Part shown: in pieces, positions 1-61,300 of the stretch
Numbering within the stretch: position 1 is the first letter of the stretch
How the letters are laid out: each line of letters begins with the position of its first letter
Assembly (NCBI RefSeq): GCF_022539315.1
Contig: NC_066343.1
Location: 44,399,433-44,463,432, forward strand
Direction: 5' to 3'
DNA length: 64,000 nt
From: Serinus canaria
Lineage: Eukaryota > Chordata > Aves > Passeriformes > Fringillidae
The notes under the pieces: generated by a model
Told to the model about the DNA's origin: nothing
Seen by the model: the letters and a program-made list of their open reading frames with translations, nothing else
Database searches by the model: none
Made by a program: the position numbers and the translations under genes

Positions 1-1539
1 GTCTGTTTCTTATGTTGAGTCAAGAACATTGTAATTGCAGCTTGACTTTCACTATGTGTTTGATCCATCCTGATATGTGTGAGCTATGTGCAAGTAAAAA
101 CTGTCAGATTCTGCCTCGCCAGTGACACCACAAACACTGAAGTATGGGAATGAAGGTGGAAACGTTAGATGAAACTGCTAAATAGACATACCCTTGTGAG
201 ACAGGAAGCACGATACTCCACCTCCGAGAAGAGCTCTGTTTTCTGGTGTTTGTTAAATGGATCTCCTTATCATATTTTTCTTTCCTCTTCACATAACTTT
301 TATTTTATTTGGTAGGTTGTATTGACTCAAGTGAGGGCAAAAAGTATCTTGGCTTCTTATCCACAGATACCCTATCTCTTGAAGAGATAACATTTTGTTA
401 TCAGCAAACTGTCTAGTGATCCTTTCACTAAACTGAGCTGAAGTTTCTGTGAATGTTACTGAGTCATGGAAAGTTAAACTTAATGAGAGAGCCAGTTCTG
501 AACTAGAATAGGTGATAAGTCACTGGCTAGGAAATACTAACCTTGCCAGATTGGGAAAGACCAAACTTTTTGGTTTAAATTGCAGTATGGCTAGTGACTT
601 TCAAGTTGCTCATGCCTTGACTACCTATGTTAAGAGAGTTAACATTTGCTCTGTTTTCTGCTGCTCTACCTTCAGTTAGTGTCTGAAAGTACTCTCTGCT
701 TGTGTCTCTGAAATTACTTTGTGTCCACCTCTTTTATCAAATGAAAAATAATGATGGAATAGTCTTATTTGGAAGCCAACAGAAGTTTAGTGAAAGTTTA
801 TTGTTAAGCTGTGTGGCTGAAAGTAGGAAAAGCTCTATCAGATTGGTCTTTCAGCAGCGGTATCTCATCCATGTTTGTGTCCAGTGTTCTGGAAAACACA
901 GCTGTAACAAGTACTTACTGGTTATAGTGTTGGAATTATTAGGACTAGAAAGATATAGTAGAACTCTTGCTAACTTTATAAACATAATAAATAGCATCCT
1001 AAAATTCTTTTTGATTTCAGTGGTGTTATATGCAATTTCTGTGCAATGACTGAATGATGGTACAAGATTTTACAAAAACTGATGAGCTTGATACAAAGTT
1101 CTTGCAATACTTAGAGGGCTTGTCTGCTGCAAGAAGACTTATTTGATTGAATAATCTTTCTTATGTCTAGAAAGGACAAGCTTAGTGATTTCCCTTGTGT
1201 AGTATCTGTTTTGAGAAGAATGCTTGTGTACGCTTTCTGTCTTCTCAGGCTCCTTAGTTGCCTTTGCATTCTTCTCAAATCTCTCTTCCTACAGTGGGAA
1301 AAATAAGATGTATCCAGACAAGGTGGTTGTTTGTATTTGCCTTTCAGTTTAGGATTGCTTGGCAATCAGTTTTGTGTAATGAAGTTGACCAAGAATAGAA
1401 TCATATGCAATATTTGTAGAGATTTTCTATGAGGACTGTACTTCGGTGCAAATGTATCGAATGTTGAACTCCTGATTGAGTATGTGGTTTGTGTGTTTTG
1501 TTTGTTTTTTTCTGGTACCTCTTTCAAACAGAAGCTACA

Positions 1540-1700
1540 TGACACTCCTTTGGTCTTGGGGGTGCCCGAGGAGGTTTGTGTGAGACAGACAGAAATGGTG
1601 ATCAGCTAGGAAGATCAAAGCTTTATTGCAGCAGTGAAGTTCTATGCTCTTCAAAGTGCTTCCTTTGTAGAAACAATTGCAGGTTGAATAGCAAGAAGGT
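1540..1700 (-). repeat. Possible LTR fragment (antisense)
   Basis: Read on the minus strand, an AATAAA-like signal in GCAATAAAGC (plus 1619-1628) is followed by a C-rich stretch ending in a TGTCA-type terminus at about 1540, as in a retroviral R-U5. The far boundary and target duplication are not visible, so this is a weak call. Confidence 0.3.
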
Positions 1701-4700
1701 GCCACTGTAAACAGTAAGTAAAGTTGTCTTGGTGATTAGCCAACTTTTACCTGAAACTCTGTTCTACTTTCTTGTACAGCATGTTGGATATGAATCTGAT
1801 CATGGATAACTGTTGACAGCAGCCATTTGTATGTCAATTAAAATAAAGTAGTTATAATGCTTTACTTGGTGAGTGTGTAACTGAATCTGCTGATTTCCAC
1901 TTTTCAGTCATAAGGGAACGCTTTTAAACTGTTTAAAACAGTAGAAGCTCATCCAGTTGTTCACAGCAGATGAGAGTGATACAAGTTTATTAAAATGTGA
2001 CTGCCTGGTTCCCCATCTTTACAAGCAGGTTCAGAAAAACCTTCATCTTGGGGCTGCCTCTGGTATGCAGCCAGCCTGACTAGCATGTCTGACTGCGATT
2101 CCTTTGGTTGAGGTTTGTTGTTGGTCCTGCCCTTGTTTATACAGTATGGCTGTCTAAGAATCATCTGGCTGCATGCAGCTGAAGGCAGAGTAGGAACTGT
2201 CCACTTTCTGTAACATGTTGATTAGCTGTTCCTAATTATAACAATTGTTTCCATTGCAAATGTCTGTTCAGTGTAAAGCATGGAGGGTAGATTTTTTTTT
2301 AAGACTCAATTTTCTTGTTTCTTCTGGAAATTTCTGGGTGACCAGCAGCACCAAAAGGCCACTGCTTTCCAGACTGTAATGGAGAAACCTTTATTGTGGT
2401 TACTGATATCTAATTTTTGAGCTAAGTGACACCAAAATTTGTTTTAATTTCTAATTGTTTGTCAGCTCTTTAGTTAGCCTAACTTCTAGCAAAAGTGAGT
2501 TTTACCTTAGCAGTTCCTCATTTCTTCTTGGTATGTGGGTATGTTTCTGGCATTGTAATATTTGGTCTCGTTTTGTTTTTATGGTTTGGTTTTAGTTTGT
2601 TTTTTTTTTGTTAAAGCATGACTCCCTCCCTTGAATGAGGCATGTTCTATTTAGATGAGAGTGAATAAGTAAGTCTGAATTACCAAGTCTGATCTTTGGC
2701 TTCTGACTACTGAAGCTCTTCATCTGCAGTGGAAAACACAGCTTCTCCAAAACAACCACCTTTGTCTGTCCACTCAGCTCTCTGGAAAGAAGCTCTTATT
2801 TTAGGCAAATAATATTGAGAGTTTTTAAAAAGCAGATGAGTTATGTTTATAGTTCAAACCAGTAAATCTGAAATAATATGTAACCATAAAAATATGTGCA
2901 TTTTTTCTTTTAGAGAAATTAATTTCACTTTTTACTTTTCATATGAAAATTTGTTGTGCTGTGTAGAGCAGAACTTGTGCATTTTCATTCCATTCTTGCT
3001 GCCTCAAGGCTATTTCTGTCTCTGGCAAAGGGAAATAATTTTCCTGTTTTGTAACAGCTTCATCATCTCCTTCCCCTTTGAACTGAGTGTTATTCATTTG
3101 TTTCTCTTCCTAGACTATTAATTGTTAATACCAGGATCTGGTGTCAAAGTGTCAAATAAAGCATGTGTAGGTGACAGAGATGAAGAGTTGGAGATATCTT
3201 TCCCTTCATCTGCTCTCCCAAGTTGTTTCTCTGCCAAGACAGCATTAAAATGATGATTTTCTCCTGTATTTGGGGGTCTTTTTGCCTGAAAACATAAAGA
3301 TGGAGTTTAACTTCCATTTTATTTTCTTCTGGTTTGTAGAGTAGACTGCTCTTTTCTGTAAGAAATTGCTATGAAGTTTAATGAAGCAGTAGCTAAAAAT
3401 TAGGATTTTTAAGCCCTTTATAATGCAGAGTATTGTCAGTTCTACAGAAATATTAGGAAATGAAATGCATCTTAAATTTCTGAGATGAAACCTAAATTTG
3501 TCTCATCAAAGTACTTATTCTTTACATCACTACTTTATAAATTAGCTGAAGATGTGTGACAGATTAGCTTTTGGGTCCTGCTGTAATGCTGGGTATTTTG
3601 TTTCCTAACGTATGGGAAAATACGCAGTTCTGAATTGGGTTTTCTCATGCAACTGCCCATTTAAGCAACAGTTATTCTCTCCACTGCCATTCGATTTTTA
3701 TGGACACCTTTCCTGCATATTTTAACAGCTTATGTTTCATAAGTCAGGTTCTCAGAACTACTTTTCTTTTTGTAGTTCATGCATGTACTGTCTGCAGTTT
3801 GTAGATGTGTGTAGCTTTGTTACCCTACTTCTCTTAATTGCAGATGAATCAAACCCAATTTTCATGGCTGACTATTTATTTTGGACTGAGCTGTCTTACG
3901 AGCTAAATTTTTGTAATTTAAGACTGATGAGTTGCTCTGTTGTTCACCTCCATCCTTTTTTGTGAAGTACTGATTTCTGATATTTGATGCCTTTGACTGT
4001 TGTCCAAAAAAATCAGATTTGTCAACTGATGTGCAACAAGCTAATAATTCCACAAGAGAGACATTGATTATTTATTTATTTCAGAGTTGCACAAGCTTGG
4101 GTGTTCAGTGGCATTCCACAAGTCAAGCATGCCCTTCCAGGCTTCCCGTTCCATTATTTAGACACAGAGTTCAGTGTTAGCAACCTCCCAAGTACAGCCC
4201 CTCTCTTTAGTTAGTGATTTCCATACAAGTTACATAATCACAGAGATGGGTCTTCACCTGAGCAAGGGTCTTCTTGACTGGGAGTTTTGTCAGTCGTGTT
4301 GTTGTTCTTTGTTATTTTCCAGCTTTAATAGCAGTTCTCAGTTCAGTCAAGTCAGCTGAGTGGAAAGATAGCATGCTGTTGTTTGGTACTCTGGAGTAAT
4401 ATTCTAAGGAGCTTTCACATTGCTATAATGTTTGAAAACTTTAAATGCGCAGTGATTTTAAGTTATCACTTCTGTGGACCTGTAAAATTCTTAGCTACCA
4501 GTTTCTTTGAATAATTTTTAATGTAGTCCTGGCTAAGGCTAAGGAGAAAAAAACACTCACAAAATTTCATAACAAAAAAGGAGGGGAAAAAAGTGTACAT
4601 ATTTATATTCTATTCCATTTGATAATCAGAGTGTGTGGTGACTGCTGGCTTAGAGAAGCTGTTTGGAAACTGGTTTCCTTGTTGAAATTTTGAGAAATGA

Positions 4701-7700
4701 CCCTCACTTTTAAAATTTTCAAAGGTTTTGAAAAGAGAGAGGACTATGGGAGGACATATTACAATTACATCACTATACATTTTAACATCCACATAATATC
4801 TATCTCTTCATTGTGAGAGCCAACTATAACATTACTCATCTATAACAAAATGAAGACCATATAGAAGGTCTTCTGTAGTCTCTGTTCATAGTATAAGCAT
4901 TGTAGGTCAGTTTCCTCTTATATCTCACCCATTGTCTTCCCATGGTTGCATGTTTTTCCTGTGTTCAGTATTACCGAGGGAAAAGAGGTTTAATGCATAC
5001 TCCCACATGCAATGTATATGCTAGTGCTGTTTCGGCTGAGTCTGCCAACTTTTCACCAGGGTCAATAGGAAGCCTCTCCTGTAATTTTAGAAAGCTGCTT
5101 ATTAGCTTGTCAGCCAAGTTTTATTTAAAATGTCTTAAGTCCTGTGGGATGAATCCACACACAGAATGATAATTTTAATGTGAACACAGTGAAAGGTGTG
5201 TTATCCTTTCTTTTCGGTTGAGAAAATTTAGACTTCTCAGTGAAACCTTTTTCTCTTCACATCGAATTCAGTGACTGACTTCCAAACTGGTTGGTAACAG
5301 AGCTTTCCATGGGTAGCTGCAGGCAGTGAGTATGTAGGGCTGCATGTCTGAGGCCAGAGACTGGGTTTCCTGTGCATCACTTTCACCTAGCTTTGATGTC
5401 TTTTTTGAGAAGAAAGATGGTGTGAGACTGAATTACAAAAGACAAAAGAGTAAAAAAGTAGTTAGATGTATGCATACTTGAACAGAAGTTTTGACAAAAG
5501 CATCTTGAAGAGCAGGTGCTTGCTAAATACGCAACTGTCTTCATAGATTCCCATGCTTTGCAATATCTTAATATGTGGGTTTCCCAAGGAGGGTATTACA
5601 GATAAAATTACTTGGTTTTTCAAGTAATTTTAAAACTATTCTTTATTTAATACTGACAAAATAAAGGACAAGTAATGTGGTAGAGCAACTGTATTAAATG
5701 CTGGGTAGGAATTCATTATTATTTTGTGATCTCATTTATCTGTTGAATCATTAAGGACCTTATTCATGGTATGTTTATATTTTTGAGATAACGCCTTTAG
5801 TGGAGCTTTGTTTCCTTTGCCCAGTCAGTTGGACTCCAAATTGTGGCTGCTGTATCTAGATTCTATTGGATTTAGTTTTTTGAAGTAATTTTGTTTTCAG
5901 CGAGGAGAACCTAGATGCTTCATACCCTACTTGGTAGTCATATCTTATCATAAATCTGAATTTTAAAGGAATAGTTTAGGTTGATCAGATTGGCCTGCTT
6001 CGCTTGGAAAAGAGCAGTGTTTAAATGCTTAGCTTGATAAAACATTTAGTGAACTTAAAACAGCAGTTTAGGAGTCACAGGATGTATTCTGAAATTTCCT
6101 TAGAGTTGATTTATGATGAATGTGGAAGAAAGTAGGGTTCACATTTGATGCTAGGATCTCTAATGAGCAAGGCAAGAAGTTATTTCTCCTTTCTTCCAGT
6201 GCATTAGAGCAAAAGTGTGGGTAGATGTTCTTATATTAGTTGAAGAACCTTCCTTACGTGGTACTTTTGTAAAGCTTGAGAGTGAAGTGTCTGCTGTGAG
6301 TGGTTTCTGCTGTCATTGCTAGAGTGCAGGAACTCTCCCCTTTTTCTCCATTAGTACACTGTGTCCATTTATGTTTCTGTTTTCTTCATAAAACATGTTA
6401 GTATCTCTGAGTTATGTACACTTAATTGTTTTTAAGCCTGCTTGCATCTTGAAAAGGATGCATCATAAAGATTTAAAGAAATAATGCAATTATCAAACAA
6501 AAAAAAAACCAAAAGACTGTACAATTCAAGAAACATGATTTTGATACAGCTTTATTTTGCTAAATCTTGTGCTAATGATTTTCAGGTATCTGCGGAGTCT
6601 GAGTCATGCCATCTAGTGGCAGTTTTGCATATATTTGTGTTTTAAATTCTTGGATGGATGTATACTCTAGAAAAAGTGCACGAAAAATCTATGGATTGCA
6701 GCATTAACCAGCATTGTATTAAGCAAGATAGTTGTCAGACTGTTTCTCTTGGTGCTAGTTTACGTGCTCATGTATTTCTTTTTCTGAGTAGAATGTCTGA
6801 AAAAAGGCTTTGTTGTCCTTTTTGAGGATTTAACCACAGTTCATATTTTCTGGATATTTCTGCTGTATGTTTGTCCTGTGGACAGGACACCATTATAACA
6901 AGGACATACTAGAGTAGGAACTTTGGGACCTGCTGCCAGACAAACCTGGATGAGGTGAAGGAAATGATTGAAGGATTGTATCCACCTCAGTCTCTTCAGC
7001 CATGGAAATGGTGTTCTATGCTTAAGTGTGGAGGTCACATTCAGTCTTGAAGGAACGCCGTGGCCAATGCCTGAAAGTGGCCTTTGTTTGTGCTAAGTAA
7101 AAACACATCCCTTGCATTAAATAGCCTGCTTTGCTGTAGACTAAAATGAACAAGCAACTCTGGAAACTTTTGGGGCTTCTCAGCTGTGTCAGGTGCAACT
7201 TGCAGTGCTGCAATGAGCACTTGAAAATAGAAACTTTACCAGGCTTTAATTGAAGGCACAAGAATGTGTCTGTCCATGTTTTTGGTCTCCTTCTGTACTC
7301 TGAAGAGTAGACAAACTTTATCAATCACTAGAGTTTTTGTGTTGACATATGCGTACATGTACACATTTGTTAAATACAGCCTTAGGCCTTTAAGATGCGG
7401 TGTATTTTATGTAACACTTCACTCAATTTTTTTGTTGAACGGACTTAATTTACAAGTAGATTTTAACAGACTACTGGGGAAAAAGTGAATATGTTCTGAG
7501 TACTTATTAAATCATTTGTTTTGTGGTAGGAATGGGATCACTCCTAGAATTTGATAAGCGAGGAGTTATTCTGGTTACCTCTGTTTCAGTCCTTTTCTTT
7601 ACACCTTAGGATGATGTCACTTTTTGATTGTAATGGGCATGAAATGGAGTAGAAAATGGCTGGGCTTCTCTTCCACTGCTCCCAGCTGTTTTCTGAGAGT

Positions 7701-8559
7701 CTGTAGAGTCAACTGCAAAATTGTGTAAGTCTGTGGAAATGGGACCAAGATATCAATTTGAGTACTTTCTAATAACCATTTTGCATGCAGTGGGAATAGG
7801 AAGACATGGGAAACTTCAGAAAAAACCTATGGATTGTGGTTTTGGTATTTTGTTGTTCTGCTGTTTCTTTTTTTTTTTTAACATAGAAGCTGCCTTTAGT
7901 GATGTTGTTTTTAGCACCTTTGAGGAGTCTCTTGAAAGTCTGTGATTGTTCCCTATGCCTTGGTGTTTGGGGAAAAACACTAAGGTTGTACTTCATCCTT
8001 TTAAATGTTTGGACAGCCATTTGAACAGTGTGAATGGCAGGAATCAAAACTCAGAAGCCACTAGGCAAAGGAGGCATTTAGCAAGACAGAATGCAAATTT
8101 TCTCTCTGTTTCTTCCTGTATGTAGGTGCTGCCCTTGTATGAAGGTTTGAAAGAGCCTGCAAAAGGCTTACATCACAGAGATTTTTTTCATGTGAATTTC
8201 CAGTCATTACTATTCTTTATTAAGTACTTGACAGTTAAAAGTATATTGACTTTTGCTTTTCACGTTTGTTCTCCTAGGAGAAATGGAATTGTGCTCAAAA
8301 AGCTATAAGTGTGTTTTATTGTTTATTCTGCTGAGTTTCTTCTTTTGACTCCAGAAATGTCTAAAGGAGGCAACTAGTATTTGGTGAAGGAGTTTATTAG
8401 AAGACTGGTGACTTCTATCAGGGTCTGGGGTGAGACAGGGATAACAGAATTTCTGTTCATGATGTTCCTGTTGGTTTCTGTTCAGCTTTTTGAAACTTGG
8501 GTTCTCCACAGATCAGGAGGATCATTTAATTGGCTTTTTCTGAGTTTTTTTAAGTTCTC

Positions 8560-8840
8560 CCTATACTTGGCTCTGGTGAGGCCACTCTTGAAATTCTGTG
8601 TTCTGCTTTAGTCCCCTCATTCCAAGACAGACAGTGAAGTGCTGTGGCATGTATAAAGAAGGACATGGAACTGGTGAAAGGTCTGGAGCATAAATCCTGT
8701 GAGCTGAGGGATCTTAAAGGGAGGGAGCTGAGGGTGTTTAGCCTGGAGAAAAGAAGGCTCCAGAGAGATCTTAGAGAGACTCTCTACAGCTAACTGAAAA
8801 AGGTTGTATAGAAATGGAGGTTAGTCTCCTCTAGGTATCT
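8560..8840 (+). repeat. CR1 LINE fragment (decayed, 5' truncated)
   Basis: The order of short blocks matches the 3' part of CR1 ORF2: a GGTGAGGCC-type block, then CTGGTGAAAGGTCTGGAGCA, then TTTAGCCTGGAGAAAAG and CTCTCTACA. It is much more diverged than the CR1 copy at 26.5 kb, so it is an older insertion. Similarity may continue faintly to about 9190, where a GGAATTCGTTA-like block occurs. Confidence 0.75.
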
Positions 8841-9997
8841 TCCTAGAATATATTAAAAATCTGTTCCATCATGCTTCCAGTTTTTCTTAAGGGAAGAGCA
8901 GAATGAACAGCTACAGGTAGGAAGTAGTTTTTGATTGAAGAGTGACTGAGCAAAGTAGCAGTCTTTGGCTCAGAAGAGGGATGAGTTGGATGATGTAACA
9001 AAAGTTTTCAAAATTTAAGTGTCAAGGAAAGAGTAAGGACAAATAGTTTAACAATTCCTAGTTTTATTTATTCAAAAACAGTAAAGAATCCAAGGTAGCT
9101 GGAGCCAGGTTCAAGTATAAATTCTTATTTTGCACAAAACGGGTGTCAGGCTCATGGAATTCGTTACTAATGTTATGATTCATGAATAAAACCAAGTCTA
9201 CGTGGGATTGGGGAAACTGGTATTTGGAACAGAGATCTATTGAAAATCACAAGAGGGTCAGACTGTATTTAGGCCTTGAATACCTGGAGTTGCCAGAGGC
9301 TGGAAAGTGTGAATTTGAGTGTGAGGGAGTGCTGCAGCCCATTCGTCCCTGCTACACACTTCTAAAGCCCAATTTTGGAAACTGGATACAGAAGTAAATG
9401 ATCTTTGAGCTAAGCTGTTCTGCTCATTTTCACATTTGTGCATTTCTTCCTTTATTTCAATTTGAAATTTGAACCTAGGTTGAAAGACCTTTGAATCCAG
9501 GTGGAAAGAAACAACTTCTAGATTTCTGGACTAAGCTGTTCACATAACAGCTTTTAATGTGGAAGCTGGCTGTATGTGCATGCTGCATTCCAGACCTCTT
9601 GTATGTACTCTGGCCAACCTGCATATCAGGTATATGCAGCTTTTGTTTCTAGTGTAGTTTATACTGTTCAGCTAATGCATCCTGAATATGCCACATGTGC
9701 TGCATAGACTCCTGAGGCATAAGCCTGCATTGTCTTCGGTGATTTACATGGTGGAAGCCTAGAATCTAAAAAGGAAAAGATTTTAGTTTAATTCAGCTGT
9801 AGTCTGATGTAGTAGGTCCATAGGAAATCTCTCTGTGTAATAATTTGCAGTGAAAGCTTAGCAAACAGTCAGTAGACTGTGACTGTCCCTATGATTACTG
9901 TCTGTTACAGAAGTAAGTGCTATCTGGTAATGGTAAATTTCTGCTGTGTTACAAAACATATACACATTAGATTGAAACTTCTTTTTTTCTTCTGCAG

Positions 9998-58116
<48,119 letters not shown>

Positions 58117-58143
58117 ATGAGGAGGGATGCTTTTCATGCATAC

Positions 58144-58149
58144 AATAAA
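58144..58149 (+). terminator. TTC39B: Polyadenylation signal AATAAA, proximal
   Basis: The first AATAAA, 28 nt after the stop codon, followed from about 58190 by T/G-rich sequence that could serve as downstream element. Confidence 0.5.
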
Positions 58150-58355
58150 TAGCCTACACAATCTTTTTTTAATCATAGAGAAGAACATAATGATTGTTTT
58201 CTGTCACTTCTGATTTGATGTCATTCTTTTAGACTTTTCTGTATAGCACCTATACTGTATCTACATGCTGTTAAAGAAGACCTTATATTTTGTTGATAAA
58301 ATAATTTAATATTTGACTTGAATGGGGGATATTTTTAAAAAAAAGGTGATGGTGC

Positions 58356-58361
58356 AATAAA
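58356..58361 (+). terminator. TTC39B: Polyadenylation signal AATAAA, second
   Basis: AATAAA in GTGCAATAAAG, followed by T-rich sequence. It is a plausible alternative or main poly(A) site. Confidence 0.5.
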
Positions 58362-61300
58362 GTTTAATGAAAATATTTTTTTAATATAAGAACAGATGCA
58401 GGTTATGCAGTGAAACTGTTGATAATTTCTGCATTTTTTGAAAGTTTTATTTTCTGCAGTGCACTTGAGACTTTTTTTCCCTCTGGACAAAAATGCAATG
58501 TCTGCAGATAACCTTACCCACATTTTTTGGCGTACCATATTATGAAATTTGTGTTCCAGAGGAAAGAATTAGTAATTTGACTTAATTGACTTAAGTCAAT
58601 TGACTTAATTTTATTTTGGGAACAAAATTAAACTATGTGAAGTGCAATATTTTTACTCTGTCAGATGAAGCTGAGGAGGGCTTCAGATGAAGCTAAGCAA
58701 GGCTACAGTTGTAGTGTCTTTACAGGTCTGTTTCAGTCAGAAGAAATGCATATAGGGGATATTTTTCACTTGTAGAAAAGCAGAGCTACAAAGGACATTA
58801 TGTCCTTGTTCTAAAGTAGAATTCAGCAGTCTTAAGTTGATCCTGACAGATTTATTTCACCTGTATAACAAATTAAAAAAAAAAAAAAAAAGGCACTGAG
58901 AACAGTCATTTGGAGCTTACACAGGATGTCTTTCCCAGTGAGAAAAGACTGGGAAATTTTGTCTGATGTCTACCCCAAATAGTTCTTGACACAACTGAAC
59001 TGATTGTTTCCTATCTTGCCTATCATGGATCTGGAGAAAAGATTGTTCTTTCCCTTTTTTAAGCAATTGTTAGGATTTGTAGACTAGCACTCTAGTTGGT
59101 ATCCTCTGGTTTTGGATCCCAACCAAAGTAAATAAAATATCAGTGGATTTACGTATTTTCCTAATAATGAATTAGAATTCATATTAACAGAAGTTGATTG
59201 TGCATCAAGAAGTGCATCCACTTTTAAACTTGGCATTAAGAAAATGTCCATATTCTAGTCTAATTTCTACCAAAAATGTGCAGTAAAATTGAGATACTTA
59301 TAAGTGTATTTTTCTTTTCATGCTACTATGCAAACAGAAGTATCAAATTGAATTTCCTATTTATTTAAATAAACAGATTCCAGCTGTCTGTTCTTAAAAA
59401 ATACATTTTATTTTTATTTAAGTATACACCAAATAACTCTTCTTTCACTAGCTATTGCAAAACTTACCACTTCCATATTTTAACCATGTCTGGTATGTTT
59501 ACTTCTGCACAGTAAATTCATAGTACCTGTGTATGTGATTTGCTGCTCTTAACTACCACCCAAGCAAAATCAGGATGAAATAAATAGGTGAAAAATGTGC
59601 CCTCAGTAAATCAGTAACTGGAGTTTCTAATTAAATAGTCAATATGATCTAAATGCTATAGCAGTTCTTCTCAGATTACTGAGAACACAGCTTTCCTCTA
59701 TGACTTATAAATAACGGGGTCATTTAATTGCTTATAATTCTATAATAGAGTGGTATATTTACGGGAGAATTAACAGTTTAAAAATATTAGCTAAATAAAC
59801 ATAATGGGTCTTTCAAAATGGAAACCTGATCCAAAGTCCTTCTTTGTTGGTTTGAATTTGTGCCTATTGTAAATGTGTAACTTAAGTTATTGTGTAAAAT
59901 TATACACATGTAAGTTTGAAGCTTAAATTCCCAAGACTGAATGACTGATAAAGTATGCATATTTATTTTCAAATATATTCAGTTGACTGTAGCTAAACCT
60001 CAAAATAGAGATTAGCATATGCTATCAAATGACTTCTCTAAAGATTTACCCATTTATATATATCTGATTGTAAACTGTAGTGAGCATAAGCTCACTCAAA
60101 ATTTTCAGAAAATACTTTTGATGCATCTGTGGGCATTAAATGTTCAGTTTAGGATTATTTTGTTTTAATCTGATTATTGGATTAGGGTCTGCTTCATTTT
60201 TCTGTAGAAGGTGTTGGGAACAATTGCCAGTAAAATTTCTGTAATTTGTGTTCCAAACAATACTTCACTTCAGAAGAGTTATAACTGGGACTACAGACTC
60301 TCAGGGCAGAGCATGATGTAGTCTCTGATCTCTTGTTTTTGTGGGGAGTGTCTTGCAGCTAATATTTTAGGGGTGATTTGAGATAGAAATCAAAACTAAC
60401 AAAAAATGAACAATGATTTCCTTAGAAACTGATTTTTTCAAAGTTTAGTACAAAGCTTCAAGAAGCAGTGTACTTTTTCCATGGGTGATGTTACTGACTA
60501 AAGAGAGATTAAAAAGAAATATTTTCTTCAGTTCAGCCTTCCAAAGGTAATATTAGTTCCCTGTGTGTGTTATACTGTGTTTCTTTAGGGATCAGCCTTT
60601 TTGCACTCCTGCAGAGGACAGGCTCATCCACAAAAATTTCCAGTACCCTCTGTAGTGTTTTGAGAACCCAATAGTAAGTGCTATTTAGAGCTTGCCTCCT
60701 TTCTGTGCTGCTGTTCCAGACTTTGCTAGAAATATTGACTGATCAGAATTCTTACTCTAAGCTTTATTCTGAACATTTTTTTTCCAAGTTGTTAACAGTG
60801 GATGTATAAATGTGTGAGAGTGAGTTATAACCCTTCAGTAAAGGTGGATCTCCACAGAGCTGCAAGAGACGCTTAGTTTTCCAAATGCTGCAGAAAAGTG
60901 CATGTCTCCTTGACAGAATGCATCTATGATGCAGTATTATTTAGGACATTATGCCCGAGTTAAGTGATTTCTGTCTAAAAGTTCAGACAAAAGATTTGTG
61001 GCTTCTTAATTTTTTTTTTTAATCTGCTGTATTCTGTACTGGGCCTTAAATACAGCTCTGATTTAGTCTTAACTGCTGTTTATAACGTTCACTGCACATG
61101 CTCTTCCTCCACGGGAACTTTGAATATTGTGCTGAGACTTAACTAAGCAAAGCTGATCATTTACCTATGATGCTATAGCCTCTCTTGATAATAGTAGGAA
61201 TTATAATATATACGAGAACAAATTTAACTTGTTAGTTTAAGCAAGAAAGGCTGAGCTTATAGTTAGATTATGACAAAAGGTTATTTAGTTCTTTCTGATA

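Larger units (their letters stand above)
1..9997 (+). other. TTC39B: Intron upstream of window exon 1
   Basis: AT-rich non-coding sequence with no CpG island and no exon that can be joined in phase to window exon 1. It is assumed to be the 5' intron of TTC39B because exon 9998 starts with an acceptor. The contents I can name are a weak LTR-like patch near 1540-1700 and a CR1 fragment near 8560. The rest shows only homopolymer T runs and no supportable feature. Confidence 0.7.
58117..58361 (+). other. TTC39B: TTC39B 3' UTR (proximal part)
   Basis: Non-coding sequence directly after the TAA. It is AU-rich and contains two canonical poly(A) signals, so a transcript could end near 58165 or near 58380. 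The true 3' end may lie further downstream. Confidence 0.75.

Noticed and set aside
702..1049. Open frame of 115 codons on the + strand
   Set aside because: AT-rich intron, rich in Leu/Phe/Ile as expected by chance, and no motif.
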